DNA of 64,000 nt from Mycolicibacterium sp. TUM20985. GTDB lineage: Bacteria; Actinomycetota; Actinomycetes; Mycobacteriales; Mycobacteriaceae. Positions 53,765 to 61,769 of this stretch are shown here, piece by piece (position 1 is the stretch's first letter; the number at the start of each line of letters is the position of its first letter). The notes beneath the pieces are model-generated. The model was not told the DNA's origin. It worked only from the letters and a program-made list of their open reading frames with translations, and did no database searches. A program made the position numbers and the translations under genes. The stretch is from assembly GCF_030295745.1 (NCBI RefSeq), contig NZ_AP027291.1:1-64000 (forward strand). Direction: 5' to 3'.

Positions 53765-55039
53765 ATGACGAAGACCGAGAGGTGGCCCTTGCATCCCGAA
53801 CGTCGACGGCGCGCCGTGCTGCTCGCCGCGATCGTCGTCGTGGTGGCGGCAGTCGCGTCCCCGACGGTCGACGGCGGCATGCCGGGAAGCGCCGACCGGG
53901 CGTCGGCACCCGCCGAACCCCTCGCCGTGACCGAGCCGCCCAGCCTGACCGTCTCGCCGCCGGCCGGTGCCCGCAACGTCGTTCCCACCGGCGCGGCCTG
54001 GGTCGCCGCCCGGTCGGGCACGTTGACCGACGTCCGCCTGGTCAACGAGCAGGGCAGGACGGTCGCGGGTGCCATGACGCCGGACGCGACCGCGTGGCGG
54101 CCCGCCGAACCGCTCGGCTACGGCCGGACGTACACCCTCACGGCGACCGGGGTGGGCACCGATGCCACCACCGCGACGAGGACGACACAGTTCTCGACGG
54201 TGGTGCCGCAGAACCAGGCCGGCGTCACGCTGACGACGACGTCGGGCGCGCAACTACGCGACGGCGGCACCTACGGCGTCGGGACGGTGATCGTGGCGCG
54301 CTTCGACTCCGCGATCGCCGACCGGGCGGCCGCGGAGGGGCGGATGAAGGTCACCACCGATCCGCCCGTCGAAGGGTCGTGGTCATGGGTCAACGACCAG
54401 AAGGCGCACTGGCGGCCGCGGGAGTACTACGCGCCGAAGACCAAGGTCCGCGTCGCCGCGGGCATCTACGGCGTCGAGCTGGGCGCCGGTCTGTACGGCC
54501 AGGAGGACCGCGTCGTCGGATTCACCATCGCACCGTCCCACGTCACGATCGCCGATGATCGCACCAAGCAGGTCAGTGTCTACGACGACGGCGTCCTGGT
54601 CCGCACCATGCCCACCTCGATGGGCCGGGGTGGCTCGGAAACCGTTGGGGGCAAGACGATTCACTTCTGGACCCAGTCGGGCGTCTACACAGTGATGGAC
54701 AAGGCGAACCCGGTCCTCATGGACTCGTCGACCTACGGGCTCCCGGTGAACTCCGCGTCCGGCTACCGGATCAGCGTGCCGTACGCCACGCGGATTAGCC
54801 CCGACGGCATCTACCTCCACGAGCGGGAGGCGACGGTCTGGGCCCAGGGCAACACGAACGTGTCCGCGGGCTGCCTGAACCTCAGCGCCGAGGACGCCCG
54901 CTGGTTCTACGAGTTCTCGCAGCCGGGTGACGTCGTCGAGATCCGCAACACCGGCGGCAGCCCGCTGGAGCAATGGCAGAACGGCGACTGGAGCGTGCCG
55001 TGGCAGAAATGGCTGCAGGGCAGCGCAGTTCGCGGATGA
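53765..55039 (+). CDS. L,D-transpeptidase (YkuD catalytic domain with Ig-like domains)
   Basis: 424 residues. A signal anchor (AVLLAAIVVVVAAVASPTV) is followed by two Ig-like domains (about 55-245; the second is the Big_10 type with WSWVNDQKAHWRPREYYAPKTKVRV). The YkuD domain follows (about 255-385), with the active-site motif LHEREATVWAQGNTNVSAGC: catalytic Cys in SAGCLNLS and His in YLHE. It forms 3-3 cross-links in mycobacterial peptidoglycan, which resist most beta-lactams. The C-terminal WQNGDWSVPWQKWLQG segment is typical of the mycobacterial enzymes. A BlaI/BlaR1-like pair follows in the same direction, 18 bp downstream. Confidence 0.94.
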   Translation: MTKTERWPLHPERRRRAVLLAAIVVVVAAVASPTVDGGMPGSADRASAPAEPLAVTEPPSLTVSPPAGARNVVPTGAAWVAARSGTLTDVRLVNEQGRTVAGAMTPDATAWRPAEPLGYGRTYTLTATGVGTDATTATRTTQFSTVVPQNQAGVTLTTTSGAQLRDGGTYGVGTVIVARFDSAIADRAAAEGRMKVTTDPPVEGSWSWVNDQKAHWRPREYYAPKTKVRVAAGIYGVELGAGLYGQEDRVVGFTIAPSHVTIADDRTKQVSVYDDGVLVRTMPTSMGRGGSETVGGKTIHFWTQSGVYTVMDKANPVLMDSSTYGLPVNSASGYRISVPYATRISPDGIYLHEREATVWAQGNTNVSAGCLNLSAEDARWFYEFSQPGDVVEIRNTGGSPLEQWQNGDWSVPWQKWLQGSAVRG

Positions 55040-55044
55040 CTCGT

Positions 55045-55050
55045 TAGCCT
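55045..55050 (+). promoter_or_regulatory. -10 element for a probable leaderless blaI transcript
   Basis: TAGCCT (TANNNT) ends 7 bp before the blaI ATG at 55058. It would give blaI-M56 its own leaderless message, separate from the L,D-transpeptidase gene. Confidence 0.4.
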
Positions 55051-55057
55051 GTCGGAT

Positions 55058-55435
55058 ATGCAGCAGCGGGGTTTCGGCGACCTGGAAGCCGTGGTGATGG
55101 ACCGCACGTGGGCCCACGCCGCCGCGGTCACCGTCCGCGAGGTGTTCGACGAGTTGGTCGCCGAGCGTGACATCGCGTACACGACGGTGATGTCGACGAT
55201 GGACAACCTGCACCGCAAGGGCTGGCTGGCCCGGGAGCGCGACGGGAAGGCATACCGGTACCGGCCGACGATGACGCGTGAGGAGCGATCCGCCGCGTTG
55301 ATGCGCGACGCCTTCCACTCCGGGGGGGACGCCGGCCTGGTGCTGAACCACTTCCTGCAGCAGATGAATGCCGACGAGTCGGCACAGTTGCGGGCCGCTC
55401 TGGGCAAGATCCATCCGGGGGAGCGCAGCTCGTGA
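55058..55435 (+). CDS. blaI: BlaI/MecI/CopY-family transcriptional repressor
   Basis: A 125-residue winged-helix repressor. The DNA-binding domain reads GDLEAVVMDRTWA, VTVREVFDELVAERDIAYTTVMSTMDNLHRKGWLARERDGKAYRY, the BlaI hallmark. The C-terminal helix supports dimerisation. In known systems the repressor is cleaved by BlaR1 on beta-lactam exposure. The stop overlaps the M56 protease gene by 4 bp. The operator and target genes are unknown here; the upstream L,D-transpeptidase is the obvious candidate. Confidence 0.92.
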   Translation: MQQRGFGDLEAVVMDRTWAHAAAVTVREVFDELVAERDIAYTTVMSTMDNLHRKGWLARERDGKAYRYRPTMTREERSAALMRDAFHSGGDAGLVLNHFLQQMNADESAQLRAALGKIHPGERSS

Positions 55436-56349
55436 ACGCCACGATGTGTTTGCTGGGGTACGGCGCGCTGCTGAGCTGGTGCGCACCTCGACTGCTCGCG
55501 CGCATCACCGGCAACGGGCTGAGCCCCCGCTTCTCGATCGCCGTCTGGCTGTGTGCCATTGCCATGGCGCTGGGCGCGTGGACCGTCGTCGGCGTCGGGG
55601 TGGTGCGCGACGTCGTGGCGGTGGGTCCGCACGGGCCGGTCGAATACTGCTCGCGGATCGTCGACGATCTGGTGCACCTCGGCCTGCCCGGGCGCGTCGC
55701 ACTCGCCGGGCTGGGCCTGGCCGCACTGGCGGCGTCCGCCATCGTCATCCGTCGAATCATCATGGCGTTCAGGCAGTTCTGGGCGACCAGCCGCGACCAT
55801 GCCCACGACGCGCGACTCGCCGGATCGCCGAGGGCAAGCTCCGATGTCGTCGTCCTGCGCGCCGACCAGCCCGCGGCCTACTGCGTGGCGGGCCGCCCGG
55901 ACGCGATCGTGCTCACGACGGGCGCGATCGACGCTCTCGGGGAGGCCGAGCTGGCCGCCGTGCTCGCCCACGAACGGGCCCACCTGTCCGGACGCCATCT
56001 GCAGCTGATGATGCTGTTGCGGTCCCTGTCCGACGCGATGCCGCGGCTTCCGTTGTTCCGCAGGGCCGTTGACTCGGTCGGTCGCCTGGTCGAGATGTGC
56101 GCCGACGACACGGCCGCGAGACAGCACGGCCGGGTCGCGGTGCTGAATGGACTCGTGGCGCTGGCCGGGCAGCCGCGGCCGATACGGGGTGCACTCGGTG
56201 CCGCCGATACCGCGGCCGTGGCTCGCGCCATCCGGTTGAGCGGGCCGGTCCGTCGCGGCGCCCGCCTACGACAACGCGTGCTGCTCGCGGCCACGATGGC
56301 GGCCCTGATCGGCATCCCGGCCGCGGTGTCGGCGCTCTGCAGTCTCTAG
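55432..56349 (+). CDS. M56-family membrane metalloprotease (BlaR1-like)
   Basis: A 305-residue polytopic protease with four or five helices. The zinc motif HERAHLSGRH (HExxH type) lies near residue 180, with the conserved downstream Glu/Asp region EMCADDTAARQHG. It lacks the large penicillin-binding sensor domain of staphylococcal BlaR1, as in the mycobacterial blaR gene. It probably cleaves the BlaI repressor encoded just before it. The GTG start overlaps the blaI stop by 4 bp. Confidence 0.9.
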   Translation: MNATMCLLGYGALLSWCAPRLLARITGNGLSPRFSIAVWLCAIAMALGAWTVVGVGVVRDVVAVGPHGPVEYCSRIVDDLVHLGLPGRVALAGLGLAALAASAIVIRRIIMAFRQFWATSRDHAHDARLAGSPRASSDVVVLRADQPAAYCVAGRPDAIVLTTGAIDALGEAELAAVLAHERAHLSGRHLQLMMLLRSLSDAMPRLPLFRRAVDSVGRLVEMCADDTAARQHGRVAVLNGLVALAGQPRPIRGALGAADTAAVARAIRLSGPVRRGARLRQRVLLAATMAALIGIPAAVSALCSL

Positions 56350-56361
56350 GCCGGGCCCGGC

Positions 56362-56691
56362 CTACTCATCCGGCGTTCGTGACCGGTAGGCGTCGAGTAC
56401 CTCGGACGGCAGGCGGCCCCGCGGGCCCACTTCCAAACCGTTGGCGCGCGCCCACTTTCGGGCCTTCGTCGACTCCGAGGGGTCGTTCTTGGCCTGCGCT
56501 CCGCGTGGCCGGCGATCGCTCGACTTGCGGCTGGCCCCGATCCATCCGCTCATCGAGTCGCGGAACTTCGCCGCGTTCTTCTGCGACAGGTCGATTTCGT
56601 ACCGAGAACCATCGATGGTGAAGGTCACCGTCTCCGCCGCTGCGGACCCGTCGATATCGTCGACCCATTCGACGATCGTCCTTTTTGCCAC
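56362..56691 (-). CDS. Lsr2-family nucleoid-associated protein (paralogue)
   Basis: 109 residues from GTG at 56691 (VAKRTIVEWVDDIDGSAAAE). It has the Lsr2 N-terminal oligomerisation domain (VTFTIDGSRYEIDLSQKNAAKF) and a C-terminal domain (RKWARANGLEVGPRGRLPSEVLDAYRS) with the AT-hook-like RGR that enters the minor groove. Lsr2 is an H-NS-like silencer of AT-rich DNA. Canonical mycobacterial lsr2 lies next to lysS and clpC, so this copy is probably a second, divergent member. ATG at 56730 would add 13 residues. Confidence 0.88.
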   Translation of the reverse strand: MAKRTIVEWVDDIDGSAAAETVTFTIDGSRYEIDLSQKNAAKFRDSMSGWIGASRKSSDRRPRGAQAKNDPSESTKARKWARANGLEVGPRGRLPSEVLDAYRSRTPDE

Positions 56692-56784
56692 CGTTCGCGA
56701 ACCCCCATCGCCCTCGTCGTGCCGGGTCATTTTCGCCCAATGATAGCCACTGACGAGAACGCCAAGCCCCGTGCCGCGCCGCAC

Positions 56785-58209
56785 CTACGGGAAGCGTGCG
56801 GAGCAGAGGTCGCTGTCACCTTCGAGGCCCGATCGGAAGGCCACGATGCGGGTGAACCCGGCGGGAACCGTCTCGCCGTTGACGTTGCTGGCCACCAGGC
56901 CGTTGGTCAGCAGGCCCGCCACTGCCTCATCGAGGTCGCCCGCCGTGAGCGTGAGAGCCAGGCCTCCGTCCTCCGACATGGCGCGCTGCGCGACGCCCGA
57001 CAGGCACGCGGTGCGCAAGGCGGCCGCCGCGTCGTCGAGGGCCTCGCCACGTTCGTGTTCGACGGCCAGCGCGTAGCGCGACGTCACCACCGACAGAGCC
57101 GTGTTGTCGCCTTGCAGCAGGGTGTAGTCCTCGCGGTCGGCCGGGGTGCCCATCTCCGCGAGCGTCGCGACGTCGACGAAGATGGTGTTGCTCTCCGGGC
57201 AGTAGGACGCCGGCGGACTCGGCTGGGCGTCCGGGCATTCTGGCGCATCGAAGGACAGCGTGGGGGGCTGAGCCGGCTGGAACACCTGGCCGAGGACGTC
57301 GACCAGCGAGGTGACCACGTCCTCGGTCACCTCGACGTCACCGGATGCGCCGGTGTCCTCGTCGGGGAGGGTCAGCGGCAGATCGCCACGCCGCTCCGCG
57401 ATCTCGTCGGTGTCGATCTTGGCGCACTCGCCGGCGCCGGACGTGAAGCCCAGTTGGAAGGCGCTGATGCGGTCGAGCGCGGTGCCGTGGCCCTGTTCGA
57501 GGAAGGGTGCGTCACCGGCGACGTAGGTCGGGTCACGCAGCGTGAGCACGCCTGCGAGGACGTGATTGAGGCCGTCGCCGGTGCTGAGCTCGAAGCGGGG
57601 AGACTTGCCCTCGGCGACCCACCGGATATAGGTGCCCGCAAGGCAATCCGCCTGTTGCTCGCTCACCAGTGTGGACGTGTCGTCGTCGGCGATCTTCGCC
57701 ATGTCCTGCACCGCGTGTCCATACTCGTGGGCGAGGAGGGCGGCGATCGAGGTGTCGCCGAAGAACTGCTGCCCAAGGGGAACCAGAACACCGCGGTCCC
57801 AGGCGATCAGGTGGTCCGGCGGACAGAACAGGGCGTTGGGGTTGTCGTACGTCTCGTCGCCGCAAATCTCGGGGCTGGACGGGCTCTCGGAGTTGTAGGA
57901 CACCAGATCGTCTACGGCGCGGAATGTTCCGTCGAACGTCTGCGAGTAGTTCTGTTCCCAGAACTCGGCGACGTCGTTGACCCCCAGGGTGGCGAGCTTG
58001 TCGGCGTCGCCACCGTCACCGTCGTGCACCTCACCCTCGGGTGCTGGACCGCCCGCGCGGATGCCACTGGGACCATCCTGGGCGGGCAGCCCTCCGGCCC
58101 GGAACGGGTCGTAGAGCGGCGAGACCGCGAGCCCCTGCGTCGTCGACCCGCACGCGGCGAGCAACACCGCCACGCCCGCCGCCGCCAGCGCCGCCTTCAA
58201 TCCGCCCAT
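56785..58209 (-). CDS. Lipoprotein zinc metallopeptidase (LpqM-like, neutral zinc peptidase family)
   Basis: A 474-residue secreted lipoprotein. The signal sequence and lipobox are AGVAVLLAACGS (Cys about residue 20). The zinc-binding motif HEYGHAVQD lies in LLAHEYGHAVQDMAKIADDD, with the third ligand region SEQQADCLAG. This arrangement matches the neutral zinc metallopeptidase family and mycobacterial lipoprotein peptidases such as LpqM. The C-terminal half is a non-catalytic domain of unknown function. ATG at 58209 is used because it starts the signal peptide directly. Confidence 0.85.
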   Translation of the reverse strand: MGGLKAALAAAGVAVLLAACGSTTQGLAVSPLYDPFRAGGLPAQDGPSGIRAGGPAPEGEVHDGDGGDADKLATLGVNDVAEFWEQNYSQTFDGTFRAVDDLVSYNSESPSSPEICGDETYDNPNALFCPPDHLIAWDRGVLVPLGQQFFGDTSIAALLAHEYGHAVQDMAKIADDDTSTLVSEQQADCLAGTYIRWVAEGKSPRFELSTGDGLNHVLAGVLTLRDPTYVAGDAPFLEQGHGTALDRISAFQLGFTSGAGECAKIDTDEIAERRGDLPLTLPDEDTGASGDVEVTEDVVTSLVDVLGQVFQPAQPPTLSFDAPECPDAQPSPPASYCPESNTIFVDVATLAEMGTPADREDYTLLQGDNTALSVVTSRYALAVEHERGEALDDAAAALRTACLSGVAQRAMSEDGGLALTLTAGDLDEAVAGLLTNGLVASNVNGETVPAGFTRIVAFRSGLEGDSDLCSARFP

Positions 58210-58277
58210 TGGTTGCCGTCCTGCTTCGTCCACGCGGTGAGATCCAACGAAAGGCGAGGGTATACCGGCCCGCAGAA

Positions 58278-58868
58278 CTACGAGAGAACTCCGCGGAGCA
58301 CCATGTGGGCGAGGTCGTCGGCAGCACGGTCGACGTCGGCAACCCGCCGCACGCACACGGCGTACCAGGCAGCGCCCGCGATCGCGTCCATGACGGTGTC
58401 GGCACCGACCTCACCGCTCGCGATGCCGTTCGCCACCGCGTCGTCGAGTTGAGCGGCGAGCTGACTGCGCGCCGCGGCCTCTAGGCGGTCGCTGATCACC
58501 CGCCGCAGCCGACGGTCGGACCGCAGATCGACGAGTAGGCCCGGAATTGCCTCGCGCACAACGGGATCGCTGTACATCCGCATGGCGCCGCGACACAAGC
58601 GCATGATCTCGGCGGTCAGCTCGCCCTCCGCGGGCTCGGGGCCCAGATCTGGAAAGACCGCCTGGTGCACCAGCTCGGCCTTCGAGCTCCACCGGCGGTA
58701 GACGGCGGGGCGGCTCACCCCGGCCGTGGTAGCGATCAGATCGACCGACGTGGCCGCGTAGCCGCGCTCGACGAGCAGCAGGCGGGCCGCCGCGAGCACG
58801 GCCGTGTCGATGGACGGATCCCGCCGCGACCCCTGGCTGTGCCTTCGCGCCGGCGGTGCGGACTTCAC
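58278..58868 (-). CDS. TetR-family transcriptional regulator
   Basis: 196 residues from GTG at 58868. The helix-turn-helix SVDLIATTAGVSRPAVYRRWSSKAELVHQAV is typical. The C-terminal domain (REAIPGLLVDLRSDRRLRRVISDRL, the TetR_C_11 type pattern) probably binds a small hydrophobic ligand. Longer upstream frames reach into the divergent molybdopterin gene's promoter and are not used. The shared 37-bp gap means it may control the oxidoreductase. Confidence 0.87.
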   Translation of the reverse strand: MKSAPPARRHSQGSRRDPSIDTAVLAAARLLLVERGYAATSVDLIATTAGVSRPAVYRRWSSKAELVHQAVFPDLGPEPAEGELTAEIMRLCRGAMRMYSDPVVREAIPGLLVDLRSDRRLRRVISDRLEAAARSQLAAQLDDAVANGIASGEVGADTVMDAIAGAAWYAVCVRRVADVDRAADDLAHMVLRGVLS

Positions 58869-58905
58869 GATTCGTCTCCTCCGGCCGACCCTTGGTCGAT
58901 ACAGT

Positions 58906-61200
58906 GTGTCACGACAACCATGGAGGAGGTCTCGGACGGCGGTCCCGTCGACGCGGCAGCTGGCAGGCACGGGCCAGGACGGACTCCACCTCTACACCTG
59001 TCCACTGTGTGAAGCCATGTGCGGCTTGGAGATTCAGGTCGTCGACGGCCATGTCGCCAGCATTCGCCCGAACCGCGAAGACACCTGGAGCCGCGGCCAC
59101 ATCTGCCCCAAGGGCGCGTCGCTGGGCGCCCTCCACGAAGACCCCGACCGCATTCGCACGCCGATGATCAAGGTCGACGGCGAATGGCAGGAGGTCGGCT
59201 GGGACCAGGCGTTGCGGCGGTGCACCGAACTGCTCGCGCCCATCATCGAGGAGTACGGCATCAGCGCGGTCACCGCGTACACGGGCAATCCGCTCGCGCA
59301 CTCGTTCTCGTTGGCGCGGTACGCGGGCATCCTCCTCGGCCTGTCCGGGATGCCGATCACGTACTCCCCGGGAACCGTCGACCAGTGGCCCAAGAACTTG
59401 TCGTCCCACCTGATGTACGGGGGCTGGTGGAGCTTCCCGGTGCCCGACATCCAACGCACCGATCTGCTGGTCGTGATGGGCGCCAACCCCGCCGCCTCCC
59501 AGGGTTCGCTGCTCGCCGCACCGGACGTGATGGGCATCCTGGGCGCAATTCGCAAGCGCGGCAGGGTGATCGTCATCGACCCGGTCCGCACGGCGACGGC
59601 CGAACGCGCCGACGAATGGCTGCCCATCACCCCCGGCACCGATGCGGCGTTGCTCCTCGGCGTGACGCACACGCTGTTCGCGGAGGACCTCGTCGACCTC
59701 GGCGTCGTGGCGCCGTACCTCGAGGGCGTCGACGCGGTGCGCGACGTCGCCGCCGACTGGCCGCCGGAACGGGTCGCGGCGGCCACCGGAATTGCTGCCG
59801 AGCGCATCCGCGAGCTGGCGCGGGAACTCGCCGCCACGCCGCGCGCGGTCGTCTACGGCCGGATCGGCACGTGCAACCAGGAATTCCGCAGTCTCGCCAG
59901 CTGGCTGGTCGACGTCGTCAACATCCTCACGCGCCACTTCGACGTGCCGGGCGGCAGCATGTTCCCGACGCCGGCCGCATGGTCGATCACGGTGCAGCCG
60001 ATCCCGGGTCTCGAAGACGGAGCCGCCGACTTCGGCCGCTACCGCACCCGCGTGCGCGGCGCCAAGGAAGTGCTCGGCCAGGTTCCGGTGTCGTGTCTGG
60101 CCGAGGAGATCGCCACCCCCGGCGAGGGTCAACTCAAGGCCCTGATCACCGTCGCGGGCAATCCCGTGCTGTCCACCCCGGGCGGGCACAAGCTCGACGA
60201 GGTGCTGCCGACCCTCGAGGCAATGATCTCGATCGACCTGTGGCTCAACGAGACAACGCGCCACGCCGACGTCATCCTGCCGGGATCGTCACCGTTGGAG
60301 CAGCCGCACCACGACGATCTCATCCTCAACTTCGCGATCAACAGCATCGCGAACTATTCGGCTCCGGTGTTCGCCAAGGCGGACCCGGACGCGCCGGACG
60401 AGTGGGAGCTGTTGATCCGGCTGACCGGGCTGTGTACCGGAACCCCCGCCGAGGACGTCGACGTCGCGGCGATCGACGACGGCTTCTTCGACTACATGTG
60501 CTTCACCCAGGGCCTCGACGGCGCGGAGATCCGGGCGCACTACGACTCGAACGGTCCGGCCGGCGGACCGGAGCGCACCCTCGACCTGACGCTGCGGACG
60601 GGCCCGTTCGGGGACCGGTACGGCCAGATTCCCGACGGCCTGACCCTGGAGAAGTTGAAGACCGAACCCAACGGCATCAACTTCGGTCCGATGGTGCCCA
60701 GGGTGCCCGAGGTACTCGGCACGGCCGACCAGAAGATCAGGTTGGCGCCGCAATATCTCCTCGACGACCTTCCCCGGCTGGCCAAGCGCCTCGAGCGTGC
60801 CCCCGAGGAGTTGGTGCTGGTCAGCCGCCGCCACCTGCGGTCCAACAACTCCTGGCTGCACAACGTGGGGCCGCTGATGAAGGGCCGCGACCGCTGCACG
60901 CTGCTGATGCACCGCGACGACGCCGAGCGGCGCGGCCTGGTCTCCGGTGACGTCGTGAAGGTCCGCTCGTCGGGTGGTGAGATCCGGGTGCCGGTCGAGG
61001 TCACCGACGCGATCAAACCGGGCGTGGTGTCGATGCCGCACGGCTGGGGCCACGGCCAGCCCGGCACCAGGATGACGGTGGCCAACGAGGCGCCCGGCGT
61101 CAACACCAACGTGCTGTCACCGCCGGACTTCCTCGATGAGCCGTCCGGCAACGGTGCCCTCAACGGCATCCCGGTGACGGTCATCGCAGCGCAGGCCTGA
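58906..61200 (+). CDS. Molybdopterin oxidoreductase (formate dehydrogenase/CISM family)
   Basis: A 764-residue molybdo-bis-PGD enzyme. The N-terminal [4Fe-4S] motif reads CPLCEAMCGLEIQV with the fourth Cys in GHICPKGAS. Then come the molybdopterin-binding domain (VVMGANPAASQGSLLAAPDVMG, VIDPVRTATAERADEWLPITPGTDAALL) and the C-terminal dinucleotide-binding domain (SRRHLRSNNSWLHNV, GDVVKVRSSGGEIRVPV). No membrane or Tat signal is seen, so it is cytoplasmic. The start is uncertain: GTG at 58906 is the last plausible in-frame start before the cluster; an ATG at 58920 lies in another frame and stops after 31 codons. The substrate is unknown. Confidence 0.85.
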   Translation: MSRQPWRRSRTAVPSTRQLAGTGQDGLHLYTCPLCEAMCGLEIQVVDGHVASIRPNREDTWSRGHICPKGASLGALHEDPDRIRTPMIKVDGEWQEVGWDQALRRCTELLAPIIEEYGISAVTAYTGNPLAHSFSLARYAGILLGLSGMPITYSPGTVDQWPKNLSSHLMYGGWWSFPVPDIQRTDLLVVMGANPAASQGSLLAAPDVMGILGAIRKRGRVIVIDPVRTATAERADEWLPITPGTDAALLLGVTHTLFAEDLVDLGVVAPYLEGVDAVRDVAADWPPERVAAATGIAAERIRELARELAATPRAVVYGRIGTCNQEFRSLASWLVDVVNILTRHFDVPGGSMFPTPAAWSITVQPIPGLEDGAADFGRYRTRVRGAKEVLGQVPVSCLAEEIATPGEGQLKALITVAGNPVLSTPGGHKLDEVLPTLEAMISIDLWLNETTRHADVILPGSSPLEQPHHDDLILNFAINSIANYSAPVFAKADPDAPDEWELLIRLTGLCTGTPAEDVDVAAIDDGFFDYMCFTQGLDGAEIRAHYDSNGPAGGPERTLDLTLRTGPFGDRYGQIPDGLTLEKLKTEPNGINFGPMVPRVPEVLGTADQKIRLAPQYLLDDLPRLAKRLERAPEELVLVSRRHLRSNNSWLHNVGPLMKGRDRCTLLMHRDDAERRGLVSGDVVKVRSSGGEIRVPVEVTDAIKPGVVSMPHGWGHGQPGTRMTVANEAPGVNTNVLSPPDFLDEPSGNGALNGIPVTVIAAQA

Positions 61201-61212
61201 TAGGGATACCGG

Positions 61213-61716
61213 ATGGGTAAGAACGAACGCTCGAAGATCGTGATGAGCGACGACGAGATCGTCGAGTTCATCGATCACAGTCGCACCGCGACCATGGCGA
61301 CGCTGTCGGCCGCGGGCAGGCCGCACCTCGTCGCGATGTGGTACGCCGTCCTTGACGGTGAGATCTGGTTCGAGACCAAGGCCAAGTCTCAGAAGGCGGT
61401 CAACCTGCGTCGCGATCCCCGCCTGACGGTGATGATCGAGGACGGCTCCACCTACGACTCCCTCCGCGGCGTGTCGATCGACGCTGAGGCCGAGATCGTC
61501 GACAGCGACCCGGATCTGCTTCTGCGCGTGGGGATCAGCGTGTGGGAGCGCTACACCGGTCCCTACACCGACGACATGAAACCGTTCGTCGACCAGATGA
61601 TGAACAACCGCATCGCCGTGCGCGTGGTGCCGAGCCGGACGCGAAGCTGGGACCACCGCAAGCTGGGCATGCCGGAGATGCCGCTGTCGGGATCGACTGC
61701 GCAGTACCTCGGCTGA
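61213..61716 (+). CDS. PPOX-class F420/flavin-dependent oxidoreductase
   Basis: 167 residues of split-barrel fold. Recognisable parts are FIDHSRTATMATLSAAGRPHLVAMWYAV, KSQKAVNLRRDPRLTVMIED and GVSIDAEAEIVD. Mycobacteria hold many such PPOX-family proteins that use F420 or FMN. The substrate is unknown. It lies 12 bp after the molybdopterin gene on the same strand and may be co-transcribed with it. GGGATA precedes the ATG. Confidence 0.85.
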   Translation: MGKNERSKIVMSDDEIVEFIDHSRTATMATLSAAGRPHLVAMWYAVLDGEIWFETKAKSQKAVNLRRDPRLTVMIEDGSTYDSLRGVSIDAEAEIVDSDPDLLLRVGISVWERYTGPYTDDMKPFVDQMMNNRIAVRVVPSRTRSWDHRKLGMPEMPLSGSTAQYLG

Positions 61717-61769
61717 CTAGGTCGGGGCGAGAACGACTGCCGTTGAAGACGATGGGACATCCCCCGGTG

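Noticed and set aside
58920..59012. Small gene beginning ATG at 58920
   Set aside because: Only 31 codons in a frame overlapping the oxidoreductase and no conserved pattern; kept only as a possible leader peptide in the findings.
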